This document shows positions 1 to 11,195 of a stretch of 64,000 bases of DNA, in pieces. The number at the start of each line of letters is the position of its first letter. The stretch's first letter is position 1. The DNA is from Phytophthora sp. 'mugwort'. Its lineage: Eukaryota > Oomycota > Peronosporomycetes > Peronosporales > Peronosporaceae. The notes under the pieces are model-generated. The model ran no database searches, was not told the origin of the DNA, and saw nothing but the letters and a program-made list of their open reading frames with translations. The position numbers and the translations under genes are program-made. The DNA lies in assembly GCA_033558025.1 (NCBI GenBank), contig JAUCEF010000018.1, positions 3,286,001-3,350,000 on the forward strand, written 5' to 3'.

Positions 1-2126
1 TACCTCCTTTTTGTTGCGTAGTACGTATGTCTGCCACCACGAGGTGTTGGCGTCAATTATACTCAGGAAGTATTGAATCATACCTACACTCCCATATACC
101 TCCATGGTTTTCAGGAGTTCGTTTGTGTCCATATGAATGGTACTGATGGGCAACATATTGCCTGAACCCTTAGCATTACGATAGGACATTCTCCGCTTTT
201 TCATTTCCACAAGTTGTGCAAAAGAATGGAACCCTATCGTAACGCAAATGTCGATAACGTGGGCATCCTTCCACAATCATTTGACTCAACATTGCCATCA
301 CTGTTTCTTTATTGTCTAACGGTTTGCAGGGCTGTGATTTGACAGCATTGCTCAACAGTTGTCTCTTTTTGACTGTTTTGTATTGTACGTGGTATGCCCC
401 ATTAATTGCTCTAGCCACAAACGCTAACTCGCTGTCCAAGAATATTAATTTGAACTCACCAGTCGGTGATCCAATAATCTCGGACCCATTTCTCTGTAAC
501 CAATATTGACTGCGAATGTTTGTCATTGCGTGTGGTACAAGTGTTATATTTTCAAAAAGGAATAGTCGTTTTCCTTGCGGACCATGCAAATACAGTTTCA
601 CTGCGCCAATGCGTATATTTGAACGCTTAAACCCTTGTGCAAACGTAAACATGTATCCAGCGTCGGGTCGGTTTTCGACGAATGTCGACTCTTCGCAGGT
701 TAGGCCGAATCCGCACCCTGAGTCCAGCACCCACGAGCCTTTGGTTAAACATGTTTTCGCATCAAACAAGTAAGGATACAATGACCATACCTTGTCTTCC
801 AGGTTCATCTTCTGAAGACTAATCTCTCCTGCAATCAGCTATTCTCTCGGAGAGGTTGACGCTTCTTCGGTATCCATTCCAGTCACTAGCCCTCCGTTGA
901 CGCCAATGTCAAACACGGAGCCCATTGGCTCGTCTGTTCTTGCGCGTTGAGCAAAACCAAGTCGCTTCTTGGAGTTAAAGGGAGCTCCATTCCGTTGGGC
1001 GGACTGACCGAAGGTGTTGAACTGGTAGACACGACCTTGCATGCATCAACGCACACGTCTAGGGGAAGACAGTCCTGAGTTGGCACAATCTTCCGCTCCT
1101 TTTCCGTCCCCTTGGCTTTCGCGCGGTACTTTCCCTTGCCAGTCATCTTTGGCGTTGGTTCAGCGTCACCTCGCGCCTTCTTTACGGCACGTGAGTTCGA
1201 CCATATGTTGCGTCGGAAAACCTTCTTGTCGACATCTTGCTTGCGCTTACTGCACTGGTGCTTGAGATGCGGTCCACCGCTGATATCATTGTGGACGCCC
1301 GCCCAATAGTAGCACGACATTGCACCAAGCTTCTGGTGCAAATCTTGTGTCGGATGGGAAGTGGCCTTCTTTTTCCTAGGGCCGATCCAGTGGCTTTGAC
1401 AGACTTGATCGTCTTTGCTTCAACGTGGTTCACGGATGCACCATTGCCCCAAATCTTGATTTCGGCCTTGCTCATGCTCCCAAGATTGCGCAAAGTTTGG
1501 ACACGGTGAACTCTTCTAGCGTAAACGCGACAGCCGATCCCCAGGGGTGTCCGGGCAGGACCGCCAGAATCTTGATCAGCATCATCTGCTGCGAAATCAA
1601 ACCAACTTTCAGCGCCTTGGCGCTGTTCCGATTTGCCTGGTCTCTTGCGGCCTTGAGTTGTTGGAACAGGTGTGAAACGTTTCTAAAATCAGAGGCTGCA
1701 ATAGCTTCGTAGCGCTGCACCAGAACTACCACTCCAAACGCGGTGTTGAGGCCATAGAGTTTCTCAATCGCACGCCAAATCTCGTGCACCGGTCGTTGTA
1801 TCAACCTCTCGTCCGCAAAACCCGCCGTAAGGGTTAGGTTCAAAAGCTCCTTGATGTATGGCTGCCTGACGAAAGCTTTTTGCAGCTCGTACGCGTCCTT
1901 TTCTTCATCCGTAGCCGTAGCCCTGGTTCTTCGAGGACTGGTTCTCTCACGAGCGCATCTTCGTAGCGAGCAAATGGTACGCGACGTTTCGCTTAAGCTC
2001 GGTCACAGCTAACGCATCACTGAGCGCGACCAGATGGGCCTTGAACTTGTCTTTCCACCCACCGAATAGGGTCCTTTTGCCGTGAAAGGCCAGTTTGTCG
2101 GTCACACTTTGGCTCGGTTTGCTCAT
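1..2126 (-). mobile_element. Degenerate Ty1/Copia retrotransposon (gag, protease, start of integrase)
   Basis: Read on the minus strand, pieces of one polyprotein follow in the expected Copia order. A gag start lies at 2126 (MSKPSQSVTDKLAF), followed by a UBN2-like gag block at 1843-1472, a Cys/His zinc-knuckle-like stretch near 1335-1270 (one expected Cys seems replaced by Trp), and an aspartic protease motif WVLDSG near 735-720. The integrase N-terminal part runs off the left edge (HMDTNELLKTMEVYG, then FLSIID). The pieces sit in different frames with stops between them, so the element is dead. The rest of integrase, the reverse transcriptase and the left LTR would lie outside the window. 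I could not define an LTR right of 2126. The family call is from motif order; the subfamily is unknown. Confidence 0.8.
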
Positions 2127-2344
2127 TTTTACTTGAGATGTTAAAATGTCTCAAACACTGTAGAGTCTCACTACGTGTGTATTTATCCTTTATTCCTAAA
2201 TACCCTACTCTAGACGATGTGTATCAGTCTGAGGCAAATTAGGAATTGAACACGCCTTCGAACTGCGTCGGGGGCGGCATCCACTCCTTTGCCTTCAATC
2301 CTCATCGCACTATGTACCCAGGTCATACCATCTGTGATCTGTTC

Positions 2345-2690
2345 GGAATGTCCTCTCGTACTAGATGTCAACAGGTACATCAACTTTAAAAGGATTTATA
2401 TCATCAATTTCTCTCTTAGGCATAAGGGCAACTCCTGGCACCCCGTTCAATACTGTCTTCCCTGGCAGGACGAATGCGAGGGGAACGACGAAGCCCGCAG
2501 CACTTTCGCATGCCACTATAGAGAGATGAAAGTGCGCTGTAGGCACCGTGGACCACACATTGCTGGAACCACGAACAGCGATGACCCTCTTGCTCTTCAG
2601 CTTCTTCTTCAATTAGTTTGTATAGGTTTCGTACTTAGCTTCATTTCAGCGAATGAACCGAAAGAATGGTAAATACGGTATGCTCATTGG
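2345..2690 (-). pseudogene. Probable DDE transposase fragment (pogo/Tigger-like)
   Basis: The minus frame ending near 2361 reads KRVIAVRGSSNVWSTVPTAH, then a hydrophobic run ending VPLAFVLPGKTV. This resembles the strand of DDE-superfamily endonucleases just after the first catalytic Asp, where a 'VPPLFIFPGK'-like motif follows an Ala/Gly-rich strand. Flanking sequence does not extend it clearly. Only about 80 residues are readable, and no catalytic triad is complete. It could also be a chance open frame. Confidence 0.35.
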
Positions 2691-2699
2691 ACAATAACG

Positions 2700-3570
2700 C
2701 AGCGGCCTCGAATTGACCACATGGCCTTTAACTGGCCATTTACCTTATCCGCAAAGATACCGCTAGACAAGTGACTTATTTTGCCATTCTTTTCATTTGA
2801 TATTTACGACACTAGAAACATCCAGAGAAGGCACAATACCGTATGTATTCCTCATGCCCTTATTGTACATGGAATACCAATAGGAATGGACAGCCTCAAC
2901 GGATTAACGCCACGGTACTGCGCGAGCGTAAATGAGAACGCAACAGGGCCTTCGTTCTTGAGGAGCACTCGTCATGGTCGCCAGCCGTCAAGTAGATGGG
3001 CACGAACGTTTTGTTTTGCAGTCTTACTAACTCGCAACCATGACCACTAGGAATAGGCGATCTCCACATCGGCATTCGCGACCACCGGGGTACTCGTGTT
3101 GCAGGCACGAAGTAAATTGGAAAGTGGGCTGCTAAAATATGAAACGCCTACGCGTTCCTTGCTCACCACCCCGCCTCGAAGTTGGGCCTCATTGGCCCCA
3201 GCGTCCTTGCACAGCTTCAATGTTGGGCACGTGGGTACAGAGATCTCACGGCAGGGATCTCACAGGTGAGATCATTCTGCTGAGATCCGACATCCAGCAA
3301 CGTACTTCATCTAGGGAGCCAACACTGGCAGCCGCCAGAACAATAGGTATGGGCAGGCCTCAACAGTTAGACGACTTGGATGAATGATCATGCGGGACAT
3401 ACGCCCTGTTATCCAGGCTAACAAGCCTCGGACGGGAATGGTAAGTTAAGAACTTTAAACTTAAGAAGACCGGTTCCTGACAACCAATTCTCAAATGAGA
3501 TTGGACAACCGGCATTAGAAAGCTAACCATCTAATTATATTTACAGAGCTACATGCAACACGTAGTTCGG
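2700..3570. other. Gene-free stretch
   Basis: I see no supported gene here. Short open frames on both strands (for example minus 3108-2896) have no recognisable motif. Around 3240-3290 the motif GAGATC/GATCTC recurs several times at short spacing. The stretch ends just upstream of the truncated monooxygenase. Confidence 0.5.
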
Positions 3571-3577
3571 GTACATA

Positions 3578-4609
3578 GTGGCCAGTAAGAAAAGAGCTGC
3601 TGAAAAGCGGGTAGTGGTGAAGACCTTCGAATACATCCGAACCAGAAAGGCGGAGAGCCGCACCCGATCTGGAACAAAGCTGGATCCGGAGGATATACTT
3701 AGCATCTGTAACCTGTCGACAGCAAAGAAGAACGTGTGGTTCGACTTCCGCAAGGGTGTCGGCACCCAGGGCAACAACGTCGACGAGGGAGCTGGTGAGC
3801 TCATTATCAGCGTCGAGACGCCCGCAGGGTCGGCCTACGTGCATCGCGCCCACTTCCTCGACGAGATGGTCAAGCTCATTCCGGAGGGCGTCACCAAGTT
3901 CAACAAGCGCCTGCAAGACATCGAGACGCTCCCCGACGGCAATGTCAAGCTCAAATTCATTGACGGCACCGAGGCTGTACACAGCGCCGTGGTCGGTTGC
4001 GATGGCATCAAGTCGCGAACGCGCAAGGTGATCCTGGGCGAGAATGACCCGGCTGCCAACGCTGTCTTCTCTGGCAAGTATGTCTACCGCGGATTGGTCC
4101 CGATGGACAAGGCGGCCGCTCTACTGGGCGATGAGATGGCTCGCAACAGCCAGATGTACTTTGGTTACCACGGACACGTGCTCACGTTCCCTATTCAGCA
4201 CGGTAACGTCATGAACGTGGTGGCCTTTGCCAGTACGGACGAGTGGAAGGACCCGAATTGGGTCGTGAGCACCACAAAGAAGGACCTCACAAGGGACTTC
4301 GAGGGCTTCTCCAAGCACGTCCGCGACATCATCTCCATGATGGAGAACACCGACATCTGGGCGCTATTCCATCACTTGCCCGCTCGCACCTACACGCGCG
4401 GCAACATGCTGGTCATCGGCGATGCGGCCCACGCCACGACACCGCACCACGGGTCGGGAGCGGCCATGGCCATCGAGGACGCCTACGTATTGTCATCGCT
4501 GCTGACGGACGTGCACCACGCGTCCGACCTCAAGGCAGCCTTTCAGACGTCCGAGAAGGTGCGTCTGTATCGCACGCAGAATGTGTTGACCTGTAGTAGG
4601 TCTCTTTGA
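3578..4609 (+). pseudogene. FAD-dependent monooxygenase (salicylate hydroxylase-like), truncated
   Basis: The 343-residue frame matches the middle of class A flavoprotein monooxygenases. It has the 'DG' motif in VVGCDGIKSRTR (residues ~147-158) and the FAD ribityl-binding 'GD' motif in NMLVIGDAAHATTPHHGSGA, followed by AIEDAYVLSSLL. The N-terminal Rossmann GxGxxG expected about 40-60 residues upstream of the visible similarity is absent, and the first ~40 residues do not look like the family. The 3' end diverges after SEKVRLYRTQN into an unrelated tail and stop. A second copy of the 3' part lies at 10196-10573 and carries the missing C-terminus. The gene is therefore cut at both ends. An unusual intact gene cannot be excluded, because an upstream exon was not found by eye. 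Confidence 0.75.
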
Positions 4610-4612
4610 AGA

Positions 4613-6060
4613 CATCTCTATGGATGCTGGCACTCCCTGAACCGTTATGCCGAATATATTCTCCTAAGCAAAGCGTAAACTGTCTACCCTTAGCACTACA
4701 TTCTTACCGGAGCACTTACTCGCTGCACCCCGGCTTTCTCCTCACTGCACCCCAATAGTGAATCCACGCGAAAGCGAGTGGTCAGGGCGACTCTTCATGG
4801 CGGTAATGTGCAACTGTGCAAGAGCAAGCGGGGCATCTTTGAGCGATGTGAGCTCTGAAATGCATTAGCCTGGACGGCCAATGTGGGACCGGATGGAGCG
4901 CAACCTCGGCTCGAGGTACGGCTTGCAGGAGAGTACGCAGAGTACTACTCGCTGCAATTTGTTGCAGGCGATGCTCGAGGCTGCCGTATTGCACGAATGC
5001 TACAAGTCCTTGATAAAGACTTCAGCGCTGCTGCGACTCGGTAGCGGCGAGTTACTTCCAGCGACTGCTCATTAAGCGCTTAAAATGTGGAGCGGCTATC
5101 TCCTCGAACATCCTCGCGGCTACTGGAGAAAGCAGTGTAGAAGACATCACGCGTGTCGACATCTTGAACGCTTGTCCTTGCGCGCGCGGCGTGAAGCTTG
5201 TTTTTACGAACGGGAGCAGCTACCTCCACCGGCAAGGGCCCTGCGCTACCAGCGCACACCTCTTGATTCCAACGAGACGGTCGAAGGCACAGACGCGCCT
5301 GATGTGAATCTTGTGTTGTCCAAACTACTTAGGGAAGAGTCAACATGCATGCTGAAAGCCAAAGAAGAAAACAACCGTCGTTCTGGCATCCTATCTACTC
5401 GTATAGTTATCACATTCCTGCCAACAGCATATAGAGGAATAAGTGCGAAAAGCGATTCGTAACCGCGGTTTTGTATCAAACGAACTAAGGCCCTTCTTCC
5501 AGTTTGTTCAGCAATAGCTCGACGTGTGTCTGTCCAGCTAGCACTCGCTTTACGTATCAATAGCGCTCGTTGTTCGCACCACTCGTCGTTGTGATGGTAC
5601 TCGGCGGCTCCATTAGCACCCGAGTCAAAAGCTGTGCAGTCCAAGCACCGGTTGTTGCGTCGGTGGCACTGGTGCGTCGATTTTCTTTTGTACGAGAAGC
5701 TCGCCGTAGTATGGAGTGAGCAACCACGCCACCAGAGGAAAGATGGTAGTTGCGATTGCTGTACTCGATGCTGAATCCGCCAGCGCTCAGCAAATCCATC
5801 ACCACACGTACGCGAACTACGTGGAGACCATCGGACAACCGCAGCACCGAGAAGGTACGTCGGGTCGCTGCATTGAACCTGGAGTTGCGTACTTATGCCC
5901 CTCGCCATGGCGTCACACGGGAGCCCAATCCGCCAGGCCTTCTTATTATTAGTACCTGTTGCCGCAACGGACCACAACGTAGCCGTGCGTGGCTGGGAAG
6001 CGGTTCACCGCGATTCCCGCACCTGATGGATTCGTAGGATGACTCAGTCTGGCAGGGCAG
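4613..6060. other. Gene-poor stretch with an unassigned minus-strand relic
   Basis: No gene can be supported. On the minus strand near 5850-5557 a frame reads RLSDGLHVVRVRVVMDLLSA, then SIEYSNRNYHLSSGGVVAHS, which loosely resembles the region after the protease in Copia polyproteins. The match is weak and broken by stops. An overlapping 243-codon minus frame (5977-5246) is rich in Arg, Ser and Cys and looks like a shadow. Confidence 0.3.
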
Positions 6061-6086
6061 TCTCTACTCATGCTGTCTCGGGAGCG

Positions 6087-6746
6087 AAGTACTCGCTAGC
6101 CCGCCCATCAGCTCTTGAACTTGAATATTAACCTGCCGAGCATGGACCAGCATCCACACTTGCTCGCTGACCTGCACCTGCTCAGAGACCGTCACCGACC
6201 AAGGAAGGGGAAGCCTCTCTTCTAGCTCGCCTAACATCAGCAGAACTTGGTTGTTGAAGCCCTCTAGATCTTGCCCGCCGACCTGTACTTGCTCGCCGAC
6301 CTGTACTTGCTCGCCGACATGTACGTGCCCGCCTACCTTAGGTGCTCGGCAACTTCACCAGCAGGATCACGCTCAAGGTAGCGAAGTTGCTCAAGCGGGA
6401 TGGCGACCCCATAGTATGCACTGAGTGAGAGTGTCGACGGCGGGGGAGCAAGCGGAGCATACATTTTATTAGCGTGAAGCGTCGCCGAGGGCGACAGTGG
6501 GATTTCAACCGGACCGTCAGGTAGGGGGCGCAGTGAGTAGAAAGCAGGGTGCAGCGAGAAAGTATTCCCCGTTCTTACCAGCCTGGTGGGAGAGTTGGTG
6601 TTGCGATGGTACCGTCTCACCACCTCTGTGATGCCACCGCGTTGTCTCAGGTGCTCACCCAGCTTCGGCACTATCATCTTACAGATCCTAGTGTTGTGTG
6701 ATGCTTTCATACCAACAGCCTTCTCCAGTCCCCCGTCAAGCATCAC
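6087..6746 (-). pseudogene. Unknown broken minus-strand ORF with GEQVQV repeats
   Basis: A 137-codon frame (6746-6333) ends EVAEHLR-stop. One base further the reading continues in another frame as HVHVGEQVQVGEQVQVGGQ, then FNNQVLLMLGELEERLPLP and SEQVQVSEQVWML, stopping near 6087. The second part is amphipathic and could be a short coiled coil like those of gag proteins. I do not recognise the family. The frame break suggests a relic. Whether the two frames belong together is inference. Confidence 0.3.
6280..6333. repeat. 18-bp minisatellite, three units
   Basis: Three adjacent units of GACCTGTACTTGCTCGCC, the third with changes. Read on the minus strand each unit encodes the hexapeptide VGEQVQ. 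Related degenerate units occur just to the left (6160-6190). Confidence 0.85.
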
Positions 6747-6749
6747 TCA

Positions 6750-7200
6750 ACCTCGTGAGATCACAATAGGCATGGTGCTGACACTGGTCGTACACCTAGA
6801 CAACATTTGCAGATATAATATAAATGAGCGACTCTATTAACCAACCCTTGCTGTTGTCAGTCCAACGCTTGGTGTCTGACACAGACATGTAAGCCTCCAG
6901 GGTATTCAAACATGTATGTTTCATAGAAGGCCACCATGGCACTTCACGAAAAAGCGTTGTGCAGTACCCATCACGATTGTGCACTCGATCTTCTGCATTC
7001 CAGGCTTAGTGATATCGCACTGTACGGTTCTGATTCCTTTGGATTTTGCCCGGTGCCGCTGCAGATTCTCGTCTGCGCTGTCTAGGTTTTACTAGCGCTC
7101 GGACATCGCTCACCATAGCACTAAACGGTCCCGAACAACCCTCGATACTCTCGAGGCCTCGTCAGTTTACGTAAACTTCGTAGTCCTTTGTTGTATTGTT
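6750..7200. other. Gene-free stretch left of the Gypsy relic
   Basis: Nothing recognisable. It lies downstream of the integrase end of the minus-strand Gypsy relic, so a decayed 3' LTR could be here, but no LTR pair was found. Confidence 0.4.
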
Positions 7201-7223
7201 CCATCGGTGCGCATAGATCTTGG

Positions 7224-10150
7224 TCAAGGCCAGGCGATACCTTGAGACGCTATGCGTCCCAGCAGTTCGGTCGACACATCAAGGTCAATATCCGCAAAGC
7301 ACCTCAAACGAGATCCGTGAACCTCACGTTTTATTTGCCTGTGACGAGGTGCTTGACCTTGTGCCACCCTGATGACAACGTATGGGCCCAACCATGTGAC
7401 CAACTGCTTGCTCACGTGCTTCTCGTCCATCCTCGAACGCAATACGTAGTCACCCGTAGAGAATGTTTCACGACGTTTTTCCCTCGTTCCTTCTTTTTGT
7501 TGAGAAACGTTTGCTTTTCACGGATATCAGCCACCACCCGGTGCATTTCACCAATACCAGTTACGAAGTTTTGCCAAAGCGCTCTCGACTTCCTCCCTAC
7601 TTCTCAGTTGCGTTAAAACTCCAGGCGCAGGCTCCGACGAAAAAAGCATAGTTGTTTAGCGACGGTGGAGCCAAGCATGTGAAAATCTCCATCTGGGCTC
7701 TGTTCGCCAAGGATTGCACCGGTGTGTGTGTTACAAATTTTCTGTTGATACGCTTAGTCGGACCCATTGAGCCACAGGCTATTGGCCACATAGAAAGACT
7801 GTTCGCGTTGCATCTGTGACTGAGCTCCTCCATCACGCAATATTTATATGGGAGTCCTGCTCTCTTATTTACAGGCGTCCTTCGTTGTCAAAACATATTC
7901 GCTTGGGCCACACGAAACTCTGAGATCCTTCATTGCCAAAACGTATTCGCTCGGCCTAAATGAAGCTCCGAGATGCAGGAAGTCTCGGTGCACAGCGTCA
8001 TTCCTCGCTTCTGCACGAAGTGTTTCACTCTAAGGCCTGGGGTAATCCTCCCTCCTTTCACATGTTGGCAAAGCCGATTACTCTTCAGAAATGTATCCAC
8101 GCATTGCCGCAGACCGGGCAGGTAGAACACCTTGGACAGATTTGTCATCGTCGGTTGCTGGCCACGATGGCGTTGTTATCCGCAATGTGCTATAATCATC
8201 AAGCAGTCGCTCTGCTTCGCCTTTTGCAGCACCCACGGTCGGCTGTCGTGCAATAACAGACCATAATCCTGTTCACGTAGTTCTCCTGGCAATCGGTGCT
8301 GAGACTGAGCATGTTCCAGTTCGGCCAGGTTGGCCACATGAATCCTTCAGAATCTAACGGTCTCAGCGTGAGTCGTTGTTGACGGCGACCATTTCGGGTT
8401 TGCATTCTCTTAATTATAGTTACGGGCTTCGCCTGAGAGCTCCAGCGCGTCAGCATGTCGGTCCACACGGTGGCCTCGCCGACGACGTGATAAATTTGAT
8501 ACTGAAACTGTGTTAGCCTCATTGCCCATCGGGCAATTGGCCCCTAACGTTTTTCTGTATCGTCATCAGGTGCGAAGACATGGATCAATTTCTGATTATT
8601 GCAGTATAACCAAAAGCCTTCCAGTCGCAGTAACAAGTAGTTTAACTTCTCGTACGCTGTCACAATGGGCAATGCTTATTTCTCAATTACAGACCAATTA
8701 TTTTGAGCCCAGTGAAAATGCTACCCAAACACGTAAACAGCTGGTGGTGTTGGTTTGCTAATGCGCAGTCCGGTTTCAGTTTCTCCACTTGTGAGACGAT
8801 TACACGCGAGGCCTTGTCAGATGCGTCCGTCAGTAGAACCATTTTAGCAGTTGGCGATGGGTGATGGATCATCGCTGAGGTCGCCAGCAATGCTCTATAT
8901 TATATTCAAAAAGCTTGCTGCGCCTCGCTCGTCATCTTAATCGGCACCTTGGCCACCACACGCTTTGGCTTTTTTGTGTGCCGAAGAGCTTTGTCCAAAC
9001 AGGCCTGTAATGGCTGCATCGCCTCGATCTGCGACAGTTTATTTCTGCCGCTAATTGGCTTCGGGAGCATATCGTAACTGTTGCAGATCGCCAGCCGTCC
9101 TGGGGCAAGGCATGGTCTTCAACGCATTATATGGTCAGCATCGCGCCGTACGACTTGGCCATCATTTTTTACACCCTTCACGGGATGTTGGTATACGCTC
9201 GACTCCTTAACACTGAGCTTTATTCCTAATTAAATGGTTCCCAGTTGGAACAAGCGTCGAAGCATGACGAGGTACTTTTCGATGCTCTCAGCATACAGCT
9301 GCAAGTCATCTATCCAGACGAAAAGATATCTGTACAAGAGCTCTTGAAAACATTTTTCCATAGTACGCTGAATGTAGAGTTGCATCGCTACATCCCTGCG
9401 GACCCTCGTAGGCGTGTAAATATTGTTATGCGTCATGTAGGGGACATTATTTTTCCTGGTCTGCGGCAACTTCCAGAACGACTCGATAAAGTCTAACAAG
9501 CCGAAATGCTCCATACCCCCCCCCCCTCACCACCACCACCACCACCACTTTCTCCGTGATGGTCCGTAGAATCGGCATGATTCCTGCCATAACCTCAGAC
9601 ATCCCGTTCACTCCTCGGTAGTCACAAGCTTGCCCAAATTCGGAAGAGGCTGCCATGCTACCTGGCTTGGTTACTGGAAGCGCTGCACTAGCCCATCCAT
9701 CTGCTGCTTGGGTTCTCGAATATCCATTCGAACTCCTTCCGTTTGTCGTTGGGTTCATCTCCTTCCTCCGATGCGGAGGATGCTGTCTAACTTTGCACTT
9801 CACCGATAGGGCGCCTTCCTTGAGTCGAATGAACGTGGAGATACGTTAGCCGTGGGTCATGCCCCAGTTGACGCCGCCAAATATCAAACTTCTTTACATT
9901 TTTCACCAGATCATCATGGTACTCCACAGGAAATTCATTCTCAACAGCAGCAAAAATTAATTTAATCATTGCCTCAATTATAGCTTCGGACACTTCGAAT
10001 GCAATACCTTCATTATCGCGGTCGATTGGACCATCTTGTTAGTTTCCGCAAATGTTCCAGTACCCGGTCAACGAAAATACCAAGGTCAGACAGCACGTCC
10101 TTCTCCAGGCCGAATTCATCATTATCGTCCTCTATCACCAAACAGCACAC
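7224..10150 (-). mobile_element. Degenerate Ty3/Gypsy retrotransposon (pol relic)
   Basis: Minus-strand fragments run in Gypsy order. The protease/RT linker is at 10150-9787 (SEAIIEAMIKLIF, then FPVEYHDDLVKNVKKFD). The RT N-terminal part is near 9650-9560 (ACDYRGVNGMSEVMAGIMPI) and the RT core at 9514-9230 (FGLLDFIESFWKLP, with WIDD in place of YxDD). RNase H is near 8890-8700 (KMVLLTDASDKASRVIV) and its end at 8520-8440 (QIYHVVGEATVWTDMLTRW). Integrase fragments lie at 7836-7597. The C-terminal integrase/chromodomain linker is at 7442-7224 (LVTWLGPYVVIRV, VHGSRLRCFADIDLDV). Stops and frameshifts separate the blocks, so it is not functional. Gag and both LTRs were not found. Confidence 0.85.
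9515..9550. repeat. Poly-C / CAC microsatellite in the Gypsy RT region
   Basis: A run of C bases is followed by about eight CAC/ACC triplets. It inserts a run of Val/Gly codons into the decayed RT frame, so it arose after the element died or helped kill it. Confidence 0.9.
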
Positions 10151-10195
10151 CAGTCAACCATATCCACCGACCCTGATGCGGTGTTCAATGTTGCC

Positions 10196-10573
10196 GCGCG
10201 TACACGCGCGGCAACCTGTTTGGAATTGACGACCGGCCCACGCGACGACATCGCACCACGGGTTGGGGGCGGTCATGGCCATTGAGGGCGCATGCGTGCT
10301 ATCATCACTGCTGACCGACGTGCACCACGCGTCCGACCTTAAGGCAGCCTTTCAAGCGTTCGAGAAGGTGCATATGTATCGCGCGCAGAGGGTGGTGGCC
10401 AGAAGCCACGAGGCCGGCCAGTTGTACGAATTCAAGCTACCCGGCTACGAGGACGACGTGAAAATATAGCAAAGAACCTGCAGAAGCGCATGTACTGGAT
10501 CTGAGAAGAGAACCTGGCGCACGAGGTGGTGGACGTCAAGACGTTCTTCCGCATGGCGGTCAACCAGATGTAG
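10196..10573 (+). pseudogene. Duplicated 3' end of the FAD monooxygenase
   Basis: Bases from about 10203 to 10400 closely match 4396-4590 of the monooxygenase pseudogene (shared residues include AIEGACVLSSLLTDVHHASD and DLKAAFQ). The copy then continues into what looks like the true C-terminus: VVARSHEAGQLYEFKLPGYE, then after a frameshift near 10460 AKNLQKRMYWI-stop-EENLAHEVVDVKTFFRMAVNQM and a terminal TAG at 10571. One TGG appears to have become TGA. The GD motif region is also frameshifted (TRGNLFGIDDRP). It starts within about 50 bases of the Gypsy relic. Confidence 0.8.
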
Positions 10574-10579
10574 CACTTA

Positions 10580-10870
10580 CTTGCGCTGTGCGAATATCTA
10601 GTTTGACTTCTGTGGCTAAATCAGTCGCCAGTAAGCGCTTAGATCGATGTCCGAATGAAAAACCACTTAATTTTCACGACTTTTGTCTAAACCAGTATAC
10701 GCCGAGAATAAGTCGGCCTCTGTTTTGCCGACCTATAAGCCGACGAAAATAAGTAGGTGCGACACCTGCATCTTGTAGGGGGCGCCGACTTATTCTGTCA
10801 GTGGATTTATATAGTTTAAGTTGACCATCACTTCGGTCGAAGCTTCCATCACTCACCCGTCCTAAACGTC
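10580..10870. other. Short gene-free stretch
   Basis: Contains several copies of a GCCGACTTAT / ATAAGTCGGC-like motif (10700-10800) in both orientations, which could form a weak hairpin. No coding signal. Confidence 0.4.
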
Positions 10871-11163
10871 GCGATATATCTTCCGCCAGATCACCAAGTT
10901 GATCACTTCCGAATCTGCCGCGGATCTACTTGAAAAGGTGAGTGCTGTGGCTGCTTAGCGTTGGTTTGATATTTAATGTGGTCTAACATACACTGTATTT
11001 CCAGACACTATGGTTCACCTCACACACTGCAGTTCACTGGAAGCTGCGCTGCATCCGGGACTCGTCTAGCAGCGGCGACGACAATACGTCGCCTAACGTA
11101 TCACGGAGCGAGCCGCGCAAGTCCAAGACGTCTTCAGCGGCCGCCGTAATGGCCGTGAACTGA
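10871..11163 (+). pseudogene. Unidentified two-exon gene remnant
   Basis: An open stretch SRYIFRQITKLITSESAADL ends LLEK followed by GTGAGT at 10938. After a pyrimidine-rich stretch and a CAG it resumes in phase as TLWFTSHTAVHWKLRCIRDS, with a Ser/Lys-rich tail ending AVMAVN-stop at 11163. The donor, acceptor and phase fit, which suggests the last two exons of a gene. No upstream exons are visible. The family is not recognised; it may belong to the SET-domain relic that follows. Confidence 0.35.
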
Positions 11164-11195
11164 ACGATCAAGATGATATCGAGTTAACCGGAACA

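Noticed and set aside
5246..5977. 243-codon minus-strand ORF as a real gene
   Set aside because: Composition is shadow-like, no motif is seen, and another frame in the same stretch resembles a decayed retroelement.
6280..6333. CRISPR-like regular repeat
   Set aside because: Units are contiguous with no spacers, and the host is a eukaryote. It is a coding-type minisatellite.
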